A stretch of DNA of 64,000 nucleotides, from NCBI GenBank assembly GCA_033002965.1, contig JAURVB010014134.1:95562-159561 (forward strand), written 5' to 3'. The DNA comes from Piper betle. Its lineage: Eukaryota; Streptophyta; Magnoliopsida; Piperales; Piperaceae. Both the position numbers and the translations under genes were made by a program. Below, one piece after another: positions 47,482 through 61,518 of the stretch. Within the stretch, counting starts at the first letter, position 1. Each line of letters starts with the position of its first letter. The notes beneath the pieces are model-generated. The model saw nothing but the letters and a program-made list of their open reading frames with translations. It ran no database searches and had not been told where the DNA came from.

Positions 47482-48015
47482 TGTTGGGGTTAACTAAACA
47501 AACCAAATACAAATCCCCTATTTCAACACATAAGTATGAAAAGTATTAAATAAATATAGAGATTAGATAAACCAATTTTACGTGAAAACTCCAAATTTAG
47601 GGGGAAACTACCGGGCAAACGACCAGATCAAATTTATTATATCACAATTTTAATATAAAAAAGATCTACAAGAGAACAAACTCCTCGGTACTAATTGATT
47701 GTACTTTCTACAAAATTGGGATTAACAAAGAAATAAAATAAAGAATTATGGATTACAAATATAAGAACTCGCGAAGTTACCACTAATGATTACAAACGAA
47801 TCTCAATAAAACATTCACCTTTCTTCAATCCACATAATTTTCTTTCTCTCTTTGCAGTGACCGCTTTTCTTCGGAACCTAAAAACTAAAAACCAAAAAAG
47901 AAAAACGTTATACGTTGTTTTTATTCCTTTAAACTAACCAAATCTACAAAATCGTAGTTTTTACCCAAAATAAGGTTACAATTTTATGTATTTACAAAGG
48001 AGGGACAACCTAACA
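47482..48015 (-). repeat. Copia 3' LTR (left copy)
   Basis: The 534-base repeat runs from TGTTGGGGTTAAC to CAACCTAACA. It is the 3' LTR because the element is coded on the minus strand. The purine tract on the minus strand directly inside it (GAGGAAGGGAGGTT, about 48016-48030) is the polypurine tract for plus-strand priming. Confidence 0.93.
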
Positions 48016-48122
48016 AACCTCCCTTCCTCACTCCATGAAATACCTCTAGCCAGCATGAGAAGTTCCATCCATGTTTGCTCTATTCCTACAGTAAACATGT
48101 TTCTCCTTTGACACAACTTTAG

Positions 48123-49628
48123 TCACATGTCTAAAACATTCATTTCAGTATGAATTTTTGTTAGCTCAAGAGATTTACTTTCTAATACATTTCTTTTCCA
48201 GTGATATCTCATATCAATGTACTTGCTCCTTGAATAAAAACTTGAATTTTTACTCACGTGAATTGCACTCTGGCTATCATAGTGTACAATGTATCCCTCC
48301 TGTTTAATACATATTTCATTCGAAAACCTTTTCATCCATAACATCTCTTTGTAAGCTTTTGTAGCAGCAATAAATTTTGCTTCAGTTGTGAATAATACAA
48401 CATACTTTTACAACCTAGACTGCAAAGACAACCCTATTAGTAAAATTAACAACAAACCCAGATGTTGACCTCCTTGTCTCTTAGTCACCTGTCATATTTG
48501 CATTGGTGTAGCCAACCAATAAAAGTTTATCACTCTCAAAACATAAACATATTTTGGATGTACCTTTCAAGTACCTTATTATCCATTTAACTGTTTGATA
48601 GTGCTCTTTGCCTAGATTTACTAAATGCCTACTAACCATTCCAACTGTATATGCTATATTTGACCTCGTACAAATCATAACATACATTAAACTAACAACT
48701 ATAGAAGCATAAGGAATCTTTCTCATTTCCTTCATCTCTATTTCACTTAAGTCACTTTTCTTCAATTTGAAGTAACTCCCAAGTGGAACTTTAACCAGCT
48801 TTGTATGTTTCATGTTAAAATTTTCAAGTGGCACCCAAAGCTTTCTAGCTCTCCTGTCACGCCAAATAGACATTCCCAAGATTTGCTTTGCTGGTCCCAA
48901 ATCCTTCATGGCAAAGGATTTATTTAAGTTCTTTTTTAAACTTGCAAGCTTGGCTCCTTCATTTCCTACAATCAACATGTCATCTACATAAAGCAGCAAC
49001 ATGTCATCTACATAAAGCAGCAGAATAATAAAGTCACAATTATCAAACCTCTTGATGAATACACAGTGATCAGAAACAAACTTCTTGTACCCATTTTTTT
49101 CCATAAAAAAATTAAACTTTTTGTACTACTGTCTAGGAAATTGCTTCAAACCATATAAACTCTTTTTCAGTTTGCATAACATCTGTTCCTTTCCTCTGAC
49201 TTCAAAACCCTCTGGTTGCTCCATGTATATGCTCTCCTCAAGATCACCATGAAGAAAGACCGTCTTCACATCTAACTGTTTAACTTCCAAATCCAAACTT
49301 GTAGTCAAAGCCAAAATAATTCTAATAGAAGACATTTTAATAACAGGAGAAAAATTTTATCGAAATCAATACCTTTCTTCTGTCTGAAGCCCTTCACCAC
49401 CAATCTTGCCTTGTACCTTGGTTGTGTGTTGTTTTCTTCATATTTGATCATGTAGACCCATTTGTTTCTCAATACTCTCTTCCCCTTTGGAAGATCCATC
49501 AACTCATAGGTGTGATTATCATGCAAATATTTCATGTCATCTTGCATTGCCTTTAACCACTTCTCCTTTTCTACATGAGCTTTGACTTCACTGAAATTTT
49601 TTGGTTTTCCACATTCATTAATTGACAT
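48123..49628 (-). pseudogene. Copia reverse transcriptase and RNase H, degenerate
   Basis: Successive minus-strand frames read the copia RT start (LPKGKRVLRNKWVYMIKY, then RYKARLVVKGF), the palm piece (QLDVKTVFLHGDLEE) and the catalytic YVDD box. They continue with FAMKDLGPAKQILGM and the RNase H end (HYDSQSAIHVSKNS, ending KIHTEMN). The stretch is broken into at least four frames. The YVDD box is present twice in tandem (see findings). Confidence 0.93.
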
Positions 49629-50063
49629 ATATTGTGTTCATGGATATCTTGTTGATGGAATTGGTTCACAAGCTGATCTCCTTACATTAGTTGGTTACCC
49701 TTAATTAGAATCTACCCGTTCCTGTCCAATATCATTAACAAACTCATTAAAATATCATCAGACACCACATCCTCACCCTCATCATCACTAGGTGGGGAAA
49801 TAATTGTGTCATTTTGAGCCGCCTCTTCACTTCTAATTAAGGTTAAATGTTCTTTTATCCTTTCAAAGCTATCCTGAGATTTTATTTGAGGAACTTTTTC
49901 CTTGCCAAAGTCCTCAACTGTTTGATCCTCCTTGAAAACTACATCTTTGCTTCAAATTAGTTTTCTGTTCTTAGGATACCAAAGTTTGTATCCAAACTTA
50001 TTATCACTATATCCAAGAAAAATATATTCCACAGCTCTAGAGTCAAACTTAACCCTTTGCTCC

Positions 50064-50966
50064 TTAGGCATATGTGACTCTCAAATAGAAATAACTGACT
50101 TTTTTGTCACTCCAAACCCTTTCTGGTATACCACTGTCCAGGGCATGTGTGGGAAATCTATTAATCAAATAACAAGCTATACTCATGGCCTCAACCAACA
50201 AACTTTTAGGCAACTTAGCTAAAGAAAACATACTTCTAATCCTCTCAGAGATGGTCCTATTTATTCTTCCAGCCACTCCATTATATTGAGTATAAGGAAC
50301 CATCTTCTCATGTGTAATCCCATGTTTGCTATAATATTCACCAAACTCAACAGAACAATATTTATCACCATTAACACCTCTAAGGCATTTCAAAGGCTTA
50401 TCAGTTTCTCTTTAACCAATACATAAAAATTCTTAAAGATGCAAAAACATCACTTTTATTTTTCATGTCATAAGCCCACACCTTCCTAAAAGTATCATCA
50501 ATAAAAGTGACAAAATAAATAGAACCGACAAGAGATTTTACCTTCATTGGCCCACACACATCATTGTATACCAACTCAAGAACTTTTGACTTCTTTGTAC
50601 TTGTGTTTTCAAAGGATTTCCTCTATTATTTTCCGACCAAACAGTGGTCACAAGGACTAATTGTAATGTCTTTGACTTTGGAAAAGAGATTTAGCTTCTT
50701 TAATGTCTGTAGTCCCTTCTTACTTATGTGTCCCAATCGATGGTGTTACAAATCAGTAGTGGAATCAAATAAGGAGATATTAACCTCCCTCGAACCAGAC
50801 TCATCTCAGTCCTATACAAACTACAACACTTCTTCCCTTTAGCAATAAGAAAAGAACATTTCACAAGTTTCCACACACATTGTGAAAATTGTGAATCAAA
50901 TCCTTTATTATCAAGCACTTTGGTTGACAAAAAACTCATCCTAAAATCTGGAATATGTCTTAACAT
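50064..50966 (-). pseudogene. Copia integrase region, degenerate
   Basis: On the minus strand the segment HRLGHISKKG, near 50740, belongs to the GAG-pre-integrase zinc domain. The integrase core follows lower down, with the N-G-V-A-G and N-R-T-I-S-E-R-I-R-S-M phrases, then LINRFPTHAL. The frames are broken between these parts. Confidence 0.85.
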
Positions 50967-51012
50967 TTTTAAGCACTAATTTGTAACCCATGTTTGTTAT
51001 TATATAAATATC

Positions 51013-52080
51013 TCAAAGTCCCACAATTTTGGAAGTATCACTATTTCCCATCATTACTATACCTAAATCCGAAAGTTCATTGGTAGTAAAGAAATTTTTG
51101 CTTGGAGTTGTATGAAATGATGCTCCTGAGTCAATAACCCAACTAACATCACAATTAGCCATCAAACAATCATTCTCACAATCAAAAAGAATCACCATGT
51201 CATCATGTACAACATTTGTATTCGTTTCTTCTTGATCATTGTTGTCATTATTTTTCAAGTCTTTCTTGAGTTTCCAACAATCCTTCTTGATATGATTTGT
51301 CTTGTTACAATAATAACACTTCAAGTACTTTCTAGATTTAGACCTTCCTCGACTCTTGTCCCTTTTGTTTGTGTCTCTATTATTGATCTACCTCTTGCCT
51401 CTTCTGACATTAATGTATGAGACCCTGGAGTTGGTAGAGATTTTCTTCTCACCTCTTCATTCAGTAAACTAATTGTTATCATGTCTATTGTGAGTTTTCC
51501 ATCTAGAGCAGCATTATTCAAGGAGATCACCAATGTTTTCTAGCTCTTTGGCAATGTGTTGAGGAGCAGGATAGCTTATCATTCCTCATCTATAGCTATC
51601 TTCATCCTGGCAAGTTGAGTAATACTATTTTTCATCTCATTGAGATGCTCACTTATGTTAGTTCCATCGTTATACCTCAAATTCACTAATTTCTTTATCA
51701 AAAGGGTCTTGTTGCTAGTAATATTCTTCTCATAAACTTCTTGGATTTTATCCCATATTGCTTTTGAGGATGTCAATTCAGAAACATGATGATACACAAC
51801 TTCATCTACCTATTATCTCAAACATGTCATAGCCTCCCTATCCAATTTATTTCAGTCTTTTTTAGTCACCTCTGTTAGTTTCTGACCAGTGATAGGTTCA
51901 TACAAACCCTCAGAATATAAATGATCAATTATTTTTCTTTTCCAATAGTGTCAATTACTCGGCCCCTTAAGAGATATCATCTTAACATACTTCTTTACAG
52001 ACACACCAATTAGGCTCTTAGAAATTTCGTCGAACACTTAGTGGGTAGAAAATATCAATAACCAAAACTTGCAAACCTTT
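51013..52080 (-). pseudogene. gag: Copia gag and protease region, degenerate
   Basis: The gag part includes a UBN2-type stretch (SSKAIWDKIQEVYEKN, 51579-51797) and a retroviral-type zinc knuckle C-x2-C-x4-H-x4-C (51277-51324). Further along the same frame, WVIDSGASFH near 51130 is the aspartic protease motif (D-S-G). Separate frames and stops show that no full polyprotein is made. Confidence 0.9.
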
Positions 52081-52097
52081 TTGGCTTTGATACCACT

Positions 52098-52618
52098 TGT
52101 TGGGATTAACAAAACAAACCAAATACAAATCCCATATTTCAACACATGAGGATGAGAAGTACCAAATAAATAGAGAAATCAGACAAACCAATTTTACGTG
52201 CAAAACCCCAAATTTTGGAAAAAACTATAAGGCAAACAATCAAATCAAATCTACTGTATCACAACTTTAATACATAAAAGATCAACAAGAGAATAAATTC
52301 CTCAATACTAATTTACTATACTGTCTATAAAATTAGTATTAACTAAGAAAGAAAAAAGAATTACGGATTACAAATATAAGAACTCGACGAAATTATCATT
52401 TACAATAAAAAATAAATTTCAATAAAATATTCACCATTCTTTAATCCATACAATTTCTTTCTCGCTTTATAGTGGTCATTTTTTTCTAAAACCTAAAAAC
52501 CAAAAAACCAAAGAAGAAAAACGTCATACGTTACTTTTATTCCTTTCAATTAACTTATAAAATCTTAGTTTTTGCCCCAAATAAGGTTGCAATTTCACGA
52601 AGGAGGGACAACTCAACA
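52098..52618 (-). repeat. Copia 5' LTR (right copy)
   Basis: The 521-base repeat runs from TGTTGGGATTAAC to CAACTCAACA and pairs with the left copy along its whole length. Directly inside it, the minus strand reads AGTGGTATCAAAGCC (about 52083-52097), the primer-binding site complementary to initiator-Met tRNA, which fixes this as the 5' LTR. Confidence 0.93.
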
Positions 52619-52849
52619 TAATAAACCTTAGTGAATACCATCGGCAAGGTGTTGTACAATTTCACGTGCTTAGTTTCCTAATTTAAGTTTTGATTAGATG
52701 TTCATAACAATGTGCGTTTAAACTCGACTAAATATGATAAGGACATTAAAAATTCATTAACATATAATTTACAAGGCCTTTAAATACTATTTTTTTAAAA
52801 AATTCCATCTAAAAATTGTTAACACAAGGCCAAAAATATCACGACACAA

Positions 52850-54557
52850 GGCCCGCCAGTACAGTGGACAAAGCAGGACAAGGAATGGGTTGATCTTCAG
52901 TCTTTGGCAAGTGCCTTGTGTTATGAGCTTATTGTTGTAGATGGTATCACAGTAATTTGGAAGAAGCCTTCAGCTGCTTCATGTTTTCCAAACCAGAATG
53001 AATTTGGCCTTGATCAATGTATTGACTCTGATAATCCAAGTTATGCATGGTGATGTTTGATGCTTGATTCTGAAATCTTCGCAGCTTTTTTCTACTGTTT
53101 GTTGTCTGTAATAAACATATTCAAGCTGTAACTTGAGTCTTTTGCAGGTACACCAACTTGAAGAACTGTGTCAGCAAGATATTATCCTTAAGGGAAGAGA
53201 ATGCTGTGGGCTCCATTCCAAACTGGCCAGGAGACTCGTTAAACCTCCAGCAAGTGTCTCCCTTATGAAGAATGGGATTGATGTATTTGAAGCGGATACA
53301 CGCCGTTGGACTCGGCGGGTGGCATACTATAAAAATACGCTTAAGTTAAAGCTGGGGACATCAGCTGTACGCAATATAATGGATATGAATGCCTTCTTTG
53401 GAGGTTTTGCTGCTGCTTTGTCGGCTGATCCTGTCTGGGTCATGAACGTGGTTCCAGCTCATAAATTTTCTACTCTTGGTGCAATTTATGATAGAGGCTT
53501 GATTGGTGTTTACCATGATTGGTGAGTTCATGCTGATATCCTAATTCTTGATACTTGTAGGTTACTTTTCATAGCATTTACATTACTTTAGTTCTTCAAT
53601 ATTGTACCAATATCTTCATAATTTTAGAGTTTTATATCCTTTATATTCTGGTTATGTTGGTTGTTGACAGGTGTGAACCTTTCTCAACCTATCCCAGAAC
53701 ATATGATTTCATTCATGTGGATGCAATTGATTTCTTAATTGGAGGTTCAAGTTCAAGGAAGCGGAGGTATTCTCCTTCATTATGATTAAAGCAAACACTT
53801 GGCTGTTTGTTTTGTCCGGTTTCTTTTGTTAGTGATTTATATATTTTCATTTTGTATTTACACAGTATTTAGCTTATTTGTATGACATTTAGATTGCATA
53901 GTCATTTATTCCAGTCATAAAAGCCGGCACGTCCATAAAAATGTTAAGGAAGTGGTCTCTTTAAAGGACATCCAAACGATTTCATCTCGTCGTGCACGAG
54001 TAGTTTGGGATGCAGAGTTATATACGTACAATTATATATTTATAACTTATGAACACTTTTATAAAAAAATGTCACTAAATTATGACTTTTTATAATGAGT
54101 GACTTGGAAGTTTTTATATTCGCAGACATATTTGGAAGTGTCAAGGAGTTGGAATTAAATTGATATAAGAATCAAATTGCACAAAACGTGAATTAATTTC
54201 AACCTCTAAATACTCATGGATTGTATGGACATTATTACGGTGGTGTGGATTGGAACTCATTGTCAAATTTCTGATATTGAAATCGAATGTTAATTGAATT
54301 CTCTGATGGATATGATTTTTTCCTGTAGATATCACCTTGTGGATGTGATGGTGGAGGTGGATAGAATGTTGAGCCCAGAAGGAACAGTTCTCATTAGAGG
54401 TACACCTGAAGTCATAAACAAAATCAGCAGAATTGCTCAGGCTTTGCGGTGGATGGTAAGTATTCATAATTCAGAACGTGAATCTGTTGGGAGGGAAAAA
54501 TTCTTGTCGCCGTTAAGAAACTTCAATTGTTACAATCAGCCTCCCATTAAAACATAA
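52850..54557 (+). pseudogene. QUA2/PMT-type methyltransferase remnant, 5'-truncated
   Basis: The intact family is Golgi-resident, SAM-dependent, and linked to pectin methylation. Four pieces survive: 52850-53049 (GPPVQWTKQDKEWVDLQSLA), 53148-53521, 53671-53766 (CEPFSTYPRTYDFIHVDAID) and 54329-54557 (DVMVEVDRMLSPEGTVLIRG). The second contains RNIMDMNAFFGGFAAAL and PVWVMNVVPAHKFSTLG. The end, RIAQALRWM to a stop at 54557, is complete. Two defects are clear. The N-terminal half, with the membrane anchor and first SAM-binding motif, is absent; only about 230 bases of AT-rich DNA lie between the copia element and the first piece. One base is missing near 53220, after IPNWP, so the frame shifts there. 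The splice sites joining the pieces are intact, so the truncation may post-date a working gene. Confidence 0.88.
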
Positions 54558-54639
54558 TTTATCTTCAGCTTTGCTCTTTTTCACCCTCCTTCCACTCATT
54601 GTAAACAAACGCTGTAGAAATTGCACTATAATTTTCACT

Positions 54640-54715
<76 letters not shown>

Positions 54716-55054
54716 GTTTGTTCTTATAAAGATTTTCTATTCTACCATTGTTGATGACTCAAATTATCCGCTCTATAAACCAGAGCGGCCACCGTACAAT
54801 TGGCAGTATAACTGCTTTTTCTTGCTGCTTTTAGTTCATTTTACTCCTACAAATTTTGTAACAGGAGATTAGGGTTAAGATTTTTTTCATTTTTTACGAA
54901 CTTTTAGCCTATAAATTGTGCATCACATTGTCACTCATGTCTCGAATATATTATAAACTTTAATTTGAGTGTGCCCATTAATTACAAAACTACAAGTACA
55001 AAATAATCGAACAAAAGCACAGGTTCAAAATAAAAAATAAAATTGAGCAAAGAG

Positions 55055-55093
<39 letters not shown>

Positions 55094-55258
55094 CACAATA
55101 AAGTTATATATTGACAAGTAGGCACGCGACTACAAACAATAATGATATAATCCCTGAAATACAGCACAATTTGTAGCGTACATATATGATCGATCTGTAA
55201 GCCATTCTCTTTTTTCTCTTGTATCAAACAAACAAATATGCTGAATAGAGTGCTTCTT
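54558..55258. repeat. Spacer with two (TA)n microsatellites
   Basis: A (TA)n tract of about 59 bases lies at 54642-54700, followed by a (TAGA)n run to about 54714. A second (TA)n tract lies at about 55061-55090. The rest is AT-rich, and the part next to 55259 is the 3' UTR of the rhomboid gene. No other gene is visible. Confidence 0.8.
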
Positions 55259-57584
55259 TCAGACATCGCAATTCCATCTTGACGTAGGAACACAGCTTAG
55301 GTAGTGACACCAATGGCACTTATCATTTCCGTTCACCCCTCGAAACAACATCACCAAGCCCACAACATATCTGCAAAATTAGTAGTCATGTTTTATGATT
55401 TTGCAGAGTATAAGAACCATCCATTTTGAGAAGGAAAAAAATCATTTCTGATAAAACTTACCCAACAACGAGCAAGATGAAAGCAATAAACCATAGTACA
55501 TACTGATAAACCTTGTACTTCGATTTAAACCTGCCAGTCGGAGGAAGACTGTGACCGCGTTCTACCCATCCAAATTGGGGGCGTACTAATAGCACAAATC
55601 CAAGCAAGAAGCCGCTCAAAAACCCTCCAATATGCGCAAAGTTATCAACATGGGGCAAAATTCCCACGGCCAAGTTGATGACAATTATCAAGATCAAAGT
55701 AATTAAAGCTGCAGCCTGATAACATAAGATTCAATTCGTTGGAAAATTTTACGCAAAATGGTAAAAATAAAAATAAAAATAGAAAAAATTGAATAAGCTA
55801 GTTACCTTGTTGGAGTAGATGCTCCAGTTTGTAATGAGCTCTGATAGCATCGCTCCTAAAAGTCCAAAGAGGGCACCGGAGGCACCAACAGATATACTAT
55901 CTTTCATGAATAGTACAGATAGAATACTACCCCCAAATCCTGATAAAAGATAGATTATCCCGATTCGCACTGCATCCAGACAACAACGACAAGTCACTAA
56001 AGGCATCACAAAATACAATCATTTCGACCAAAATTTATAATTGGTACACTATCTGAAAGATTAGATCTAAAATCTGGTATTGTCTGTTGCATAAAAGATG
56101 ACCTCCTTCAACACATGGAACTGATTAAAGAAATGGACTTCGTTCTCATATCCAACCAAACTCAAAAAGGCCAAGTCCTATTCATATGGAAGCTTACCGA
56201 AACCAAACTGTTGTTCAAGGCGGATTCCAATGAAGACTAAGCTTAGCATATTAGCAATAAGGTGGATCACACCAGCGTGCAACCAAATACAAGACACAAG
56301 CCTCCACCCTTCATTTCCATGTATAACTCTGTCACGGACAAGACCTCCCAACTTCTGCAAACTGCATATAAGCAATCTATATCAAGCTTTCTGCTCAAAG
56401 TAACATAAAACATAAAGAAAAAAAATCAACTTAATTCAAAAATTCAAAATTAGCACATCCACGTTTCTAATTATCACTTGATAGGTCCAACAAATGAATT
56501 TTCTACAGAACTTCTAGGGGTTCTGCTCCCAGGTATCAAATATTATTCAGGAACGACTGGCACTGGATGCAAGTTTACTTAAATTCAACTGCATCATTGA
56601 GAATCACCAGAACAACAAGCGTGCAAATATGAAAATCATAGGAACTCATTGTTTCTCAAATAAGTACAGCACAAAAACCACCATGTTCAAAACATTGTCT
56701 AGAGATGGGCACCAAAATCCCACACGAGAATGAAAACTTAGAGAAGTAATTGACTCAAGCATAATATCTCCCCCAAATTGAATACTTCTCCCTGGCATAA
56801 ACATCTAAAATGAGCTCACATATAACTAGAAAGCAATCAACAAGTTCAACATCCAACTACCACATATCCCAACTCCCAAAGCAAAATCACGCCGAAATGT
56901 AACACAAGCAATGTGTTAGCAAATCAAAGCAGCAATTGCACTACTTACTAATGTTTCTTACAACCAAAACTAATTGAAATTTACATCCCCCTCCCATTAT
57001 ATCTCCCCAAAAATCGAACAAATAATAATGATAAAAAAACCATCACCAAACTCAAAATTCAACAAAAGGTCAAAAATCAAGCAAAGGATATAAGCCATTC
57101 TACCCAAACCCCGCCCATAATCCACAAACAATCAATATCAATCTCAAAATACAAATCTTTACCATCAACAAAATCAAAATTCAACATTTAGAAAAATAAA
57201 AATCAAACAAAGAATCCACAAATAATCAACAACCTTGCTCAAAGCACTAATCTTGACCATATAAAAAAAACACTCAAAATAAAAAATCCAACAAAGGATC
57301 GAACGAAACTCACGTCTCCGAGGAGGGGCCGAAGAGGGGTTCTCCCGGACCGGCTGGAAGGAGAATCTGCCAAGGAACCTGGCCACGCACTGGCCGAGCA
57401 AGGGGTTGTGCTTCTTGGGGCAGTCGTTGACGAACATGGCGATGATGAACATGGCGACGTTGGCGACGACCACCACGGGCACCAACCACGACGCCCACTG
57501 CTTCTCCGCCTCCGGCTCGTACGAGTACGGTGACGACGCCCGGCCCTTTCCGCCGGCCCGGTAAGCCGGATCGCCGCCGGCCAT
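55259..57584 (-). CDS. RBL: Rhomboid intramembrane serine protease (RBL), one apparent frameshift
   Basis: Rhomboids cut substrates within membranes, mostly in the Golgi for this plant RBL1-3-like class. Five exons on the minus strand are 57584-57314, 56361-56198, 55969-55806, 55715-55462 and 55370-55259. Visible features in order are a basic N-terminus, a first helix ([20 protein letters not shown]), [23 protein letters not shown], then [20 protein letters not shown]. The catalytic serine lies in [12 protein letters not shown] and the catalytic histidine in [12 protein letters not shown] cysteine-rich end carries [12 protein letters not shown]. Exons 2-5 join in phase. Exon 1 is one base short: after RENP the run of C at 57336-57339 has four bases where family sequence needs five. 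As written the product would shift; with one more base it would be 321 residues. An in-frame ATG at 57698 would add 38 residues, but family starts favour 57584. Confidence 0.85.
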
Positions 57585-59706
57585 CGTCGGAGCTCGGCCG
57601 CGGCGGTTGGCGGGGAGGCGGGGTTGAGGGAAGGAGCGGCGTCGGTGGTGTATTTTAACAGCTGCCGGCCGTGGGCCATCGTTGCGTGGGGCCCTCATGG
57701 TCCGCGTTTTTATTTATGGCTAATGAAGTAATAATAATGTTTTTTTTAGTGTTAAAATCCATAATTTTAGTGTTTTTTTATAATTGTAATATTAGACGAA
57801 AATAATTATGATTATCCGTAGTTTCTCCAAGTAATATCATTAAAAAGAATTCCTTGAAAAATCTTAAAATTATGTTTTTTACTCCTTTCTTTTTGTTGTA
57901 TAGTAAGAAGCTGGATTTTTTTTCTTTCTATACCATTACGTTTTAAAATTGGGTTGATCACGAGAAAAAAATTTTTTATAAACTTTTAAATATTTATTTA
58001 TTACTGATTAAGGCCCACAATAATTTTAATGAATTCGTAAAGGACAAAGTTAGATATAGGCAAAATTGTATGTACAAGAAATTGTTCACGTTAAAAATGC
58101 ATGTTAAAATGAACTCGTGTATCTTCTGCAAGATAACGTGGCTTTAAAAATCTTTTTTTTCTTTTTCTTTTTGTAAAAACCTCTTCTCTGACAGATACTA
58201 ATAAAATTGTATTTATTTATATTATGAACTCAAACGTTATTGTATTAATACGTTTGTATTACATGCTCCTACTAATTAAAACTATTTACAATAAGGTCAT
58301 GTCATTCGCACTTCATGAATATTTACCCTCTTAACGTTTTTTTTAATCTTGAATGTGTTTGTGTTCTGGACCAAGTTAGATCATGCAATGTTCATTAATA
58401 AATTGTTTGTTAGGGGAATATGTAATTTGAATAGGTGACTTATGAGTCTCTATGCGGAGGTGCTTGTGACCTATCTTCCAAACTTGATCTTTACACTCAC
58501 CAGTTTTTATAGGTTTTGATTAGTATGGCAACAATGAACAACTATCAAAATTGCTAATATGTATTGTATGCTAACATCTGGGTAGCATGGAGCACCCGAT
58601 TAATGGAAATTATACATGCCAACCAAACCACTCATTCACAACAGATATTGACTTCCCCTCCGAACCCAAGTTGCTTAATTTTATAGAACAAGTTGCTTGT
58701 TTTCAGAGAAAAAAAACAAGAATAATTTAGGGATAAAAAAAGGTTTGACATAGCATGGGTAGGTTGACATTTTACCAATTTTCAGAACATGAAATCTACC
58801 ATCTTTTAGAAAGTCCAATCATCTTTACTTTTCTTAAGGCCATCATTTTCTTATGAACATAAGCAACCGTGTCACCAGCTTTGATACTCGCTTTGTTTTT
58901 CTTTCAGTGAATTAGGTGTTTCGAGTCTTCGGACATGAATGAAAAAGAGGGTAAGAACTAAGTAGCGAGGCATGACCAGGTCTGGAAGATTGATGTTAAC
59001 AAGGAAATCTTCCCAGCTACGCATATATGCAGCGTCTGTAAAACAGTACTTGTGGATGGTCTCTTGAGTTCCAAATGATGTAATATCTTAAAAAGTTTAT
59101 TTAGAATAAGGGTTAACTATGAGACCAGAGCAGGCGAGCAGCTAAGAATTTTATGTTAATTTTTCAGAGTTCATATGAAACCATTTATGATTATTAGTTA
59201 CGCCTCCACCTTTCAATAATACTTTTCTATAAAAAAACTTCATCATCGACTTTGTACAGCATGTGGCAAGGTGTGCATTTCTAAGTACTACAAAGCCAAT
59301 GCTCCGTTACAAGGAGAGAAACTCGCTGGAATGTGACATTGGCGACATATGTTAAATGGCCGGCCTGATGAATGAACGTTTAGAGCCATCACTGTGACAT
59401 AGAAAGCACAAGTTGCAGCTATGAGAAAGATATACCTAAATGAAGTTTTGAACATGCTTTTGTTATTAAGTTTAAGCCGACCACATAATTGAACAGGTCG
59501 AAGATCTTAGTGTTTTTCTGAAGGAACATTACCCTGAAAACCTTGAGATCCAAAATCAAATGACAACGAATAAAAGCATAGAATTGTTCACAAAAATCAA
59601 CCTATTCAATTGTTGTGATCTAACACAGCTGAGCAATGCTTGACCAAACTCTCAATCCTAAATCTTGCCAAAAAGTAGTATCAAATGGTAATACAAAAGA
59701 TAGCAC
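57585..59706. other. Intergenic DNA between rhomboid and eL24
   Basis: The first hundred bases above the rhomboid start are GC-rich and belong to its promoter or leader. From about 57700 onward the sequence is AT-rich and no supported gene is seen. The 3' UTR of eL24 probably occupies the last 150 bases or so. Confidence 0.4.
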
Positions 59707-61382
<1,676 letters not shown>

Positions 61383-61440
61383 GGCTGCGGTCCCTTCCTC
61401 TCCCAAATGTGGTCCCAACACCGCCGAACGAAGACTCCGA

Positions 61441-61518
61441 AAACCCTAATTTCTTGGAAGGGAATTGGGATGGACTGGGCTTAACGTAGTGGGCCTATTA
61501 TGGGCTTTCGTAGGCCCA
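61441..61518 (-). promoter_or_regulatory. Telo-box and site II elements of the eL24 promoter
   Basis: A telo-box AAACCCTAA lies at 61441-61449. Four site II elements (TGGGCY on either strand) follow at 61476-61481, 61490-61495, 61501-61506 and 61513-61518. Telo-box plus clustered site II motifs, bound by TCP factors, is the known promoter signature of plant ribosomal protein genes active in dividing cells. Position, 60-135 bases above the start codon, fits. Confidence 0.85.

Larger units (their letters stand above)
47477..52623 (-). mobile_element. Ty1/copia LTR retrotransposon, defective
   Basis: Two LTRs (47482-48015 and 52098-52618) bound a minus-strand gag-pol region, and the 5-base target duplication TAATA flanks it on both sides (47477-47481 and 52619-52623). 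Both LTRs begin TGTTGGG and end CAACA or AACA. Domain order on the minus strand is gag, zinc knuckle, protease, integrase, reverse transcriptase, RNase H. Integrase before RT defines Ty1/copia. Frames are broken by many stops and shifts. The LTRs differ at roughly one base in eight over the parts I compared, so the insertion is old. It sits between the IQD gene and the methyltransferase remnant. Confidence 0.95.

Noticed and set aside
50564..50842. Plus-strand frames inside the copia element (also 49932-50222 and 51205-51420)
   Set aside because: They are antisense to gag-pol and show no similarity to known proteins.
54982..55293. A 103-codon minus-strand frame overlapping the end of the rhomboid gene
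   Set aside because: It is a shifted reading of the last rhomboid exon and its 3' UTR, including a TA repeat.
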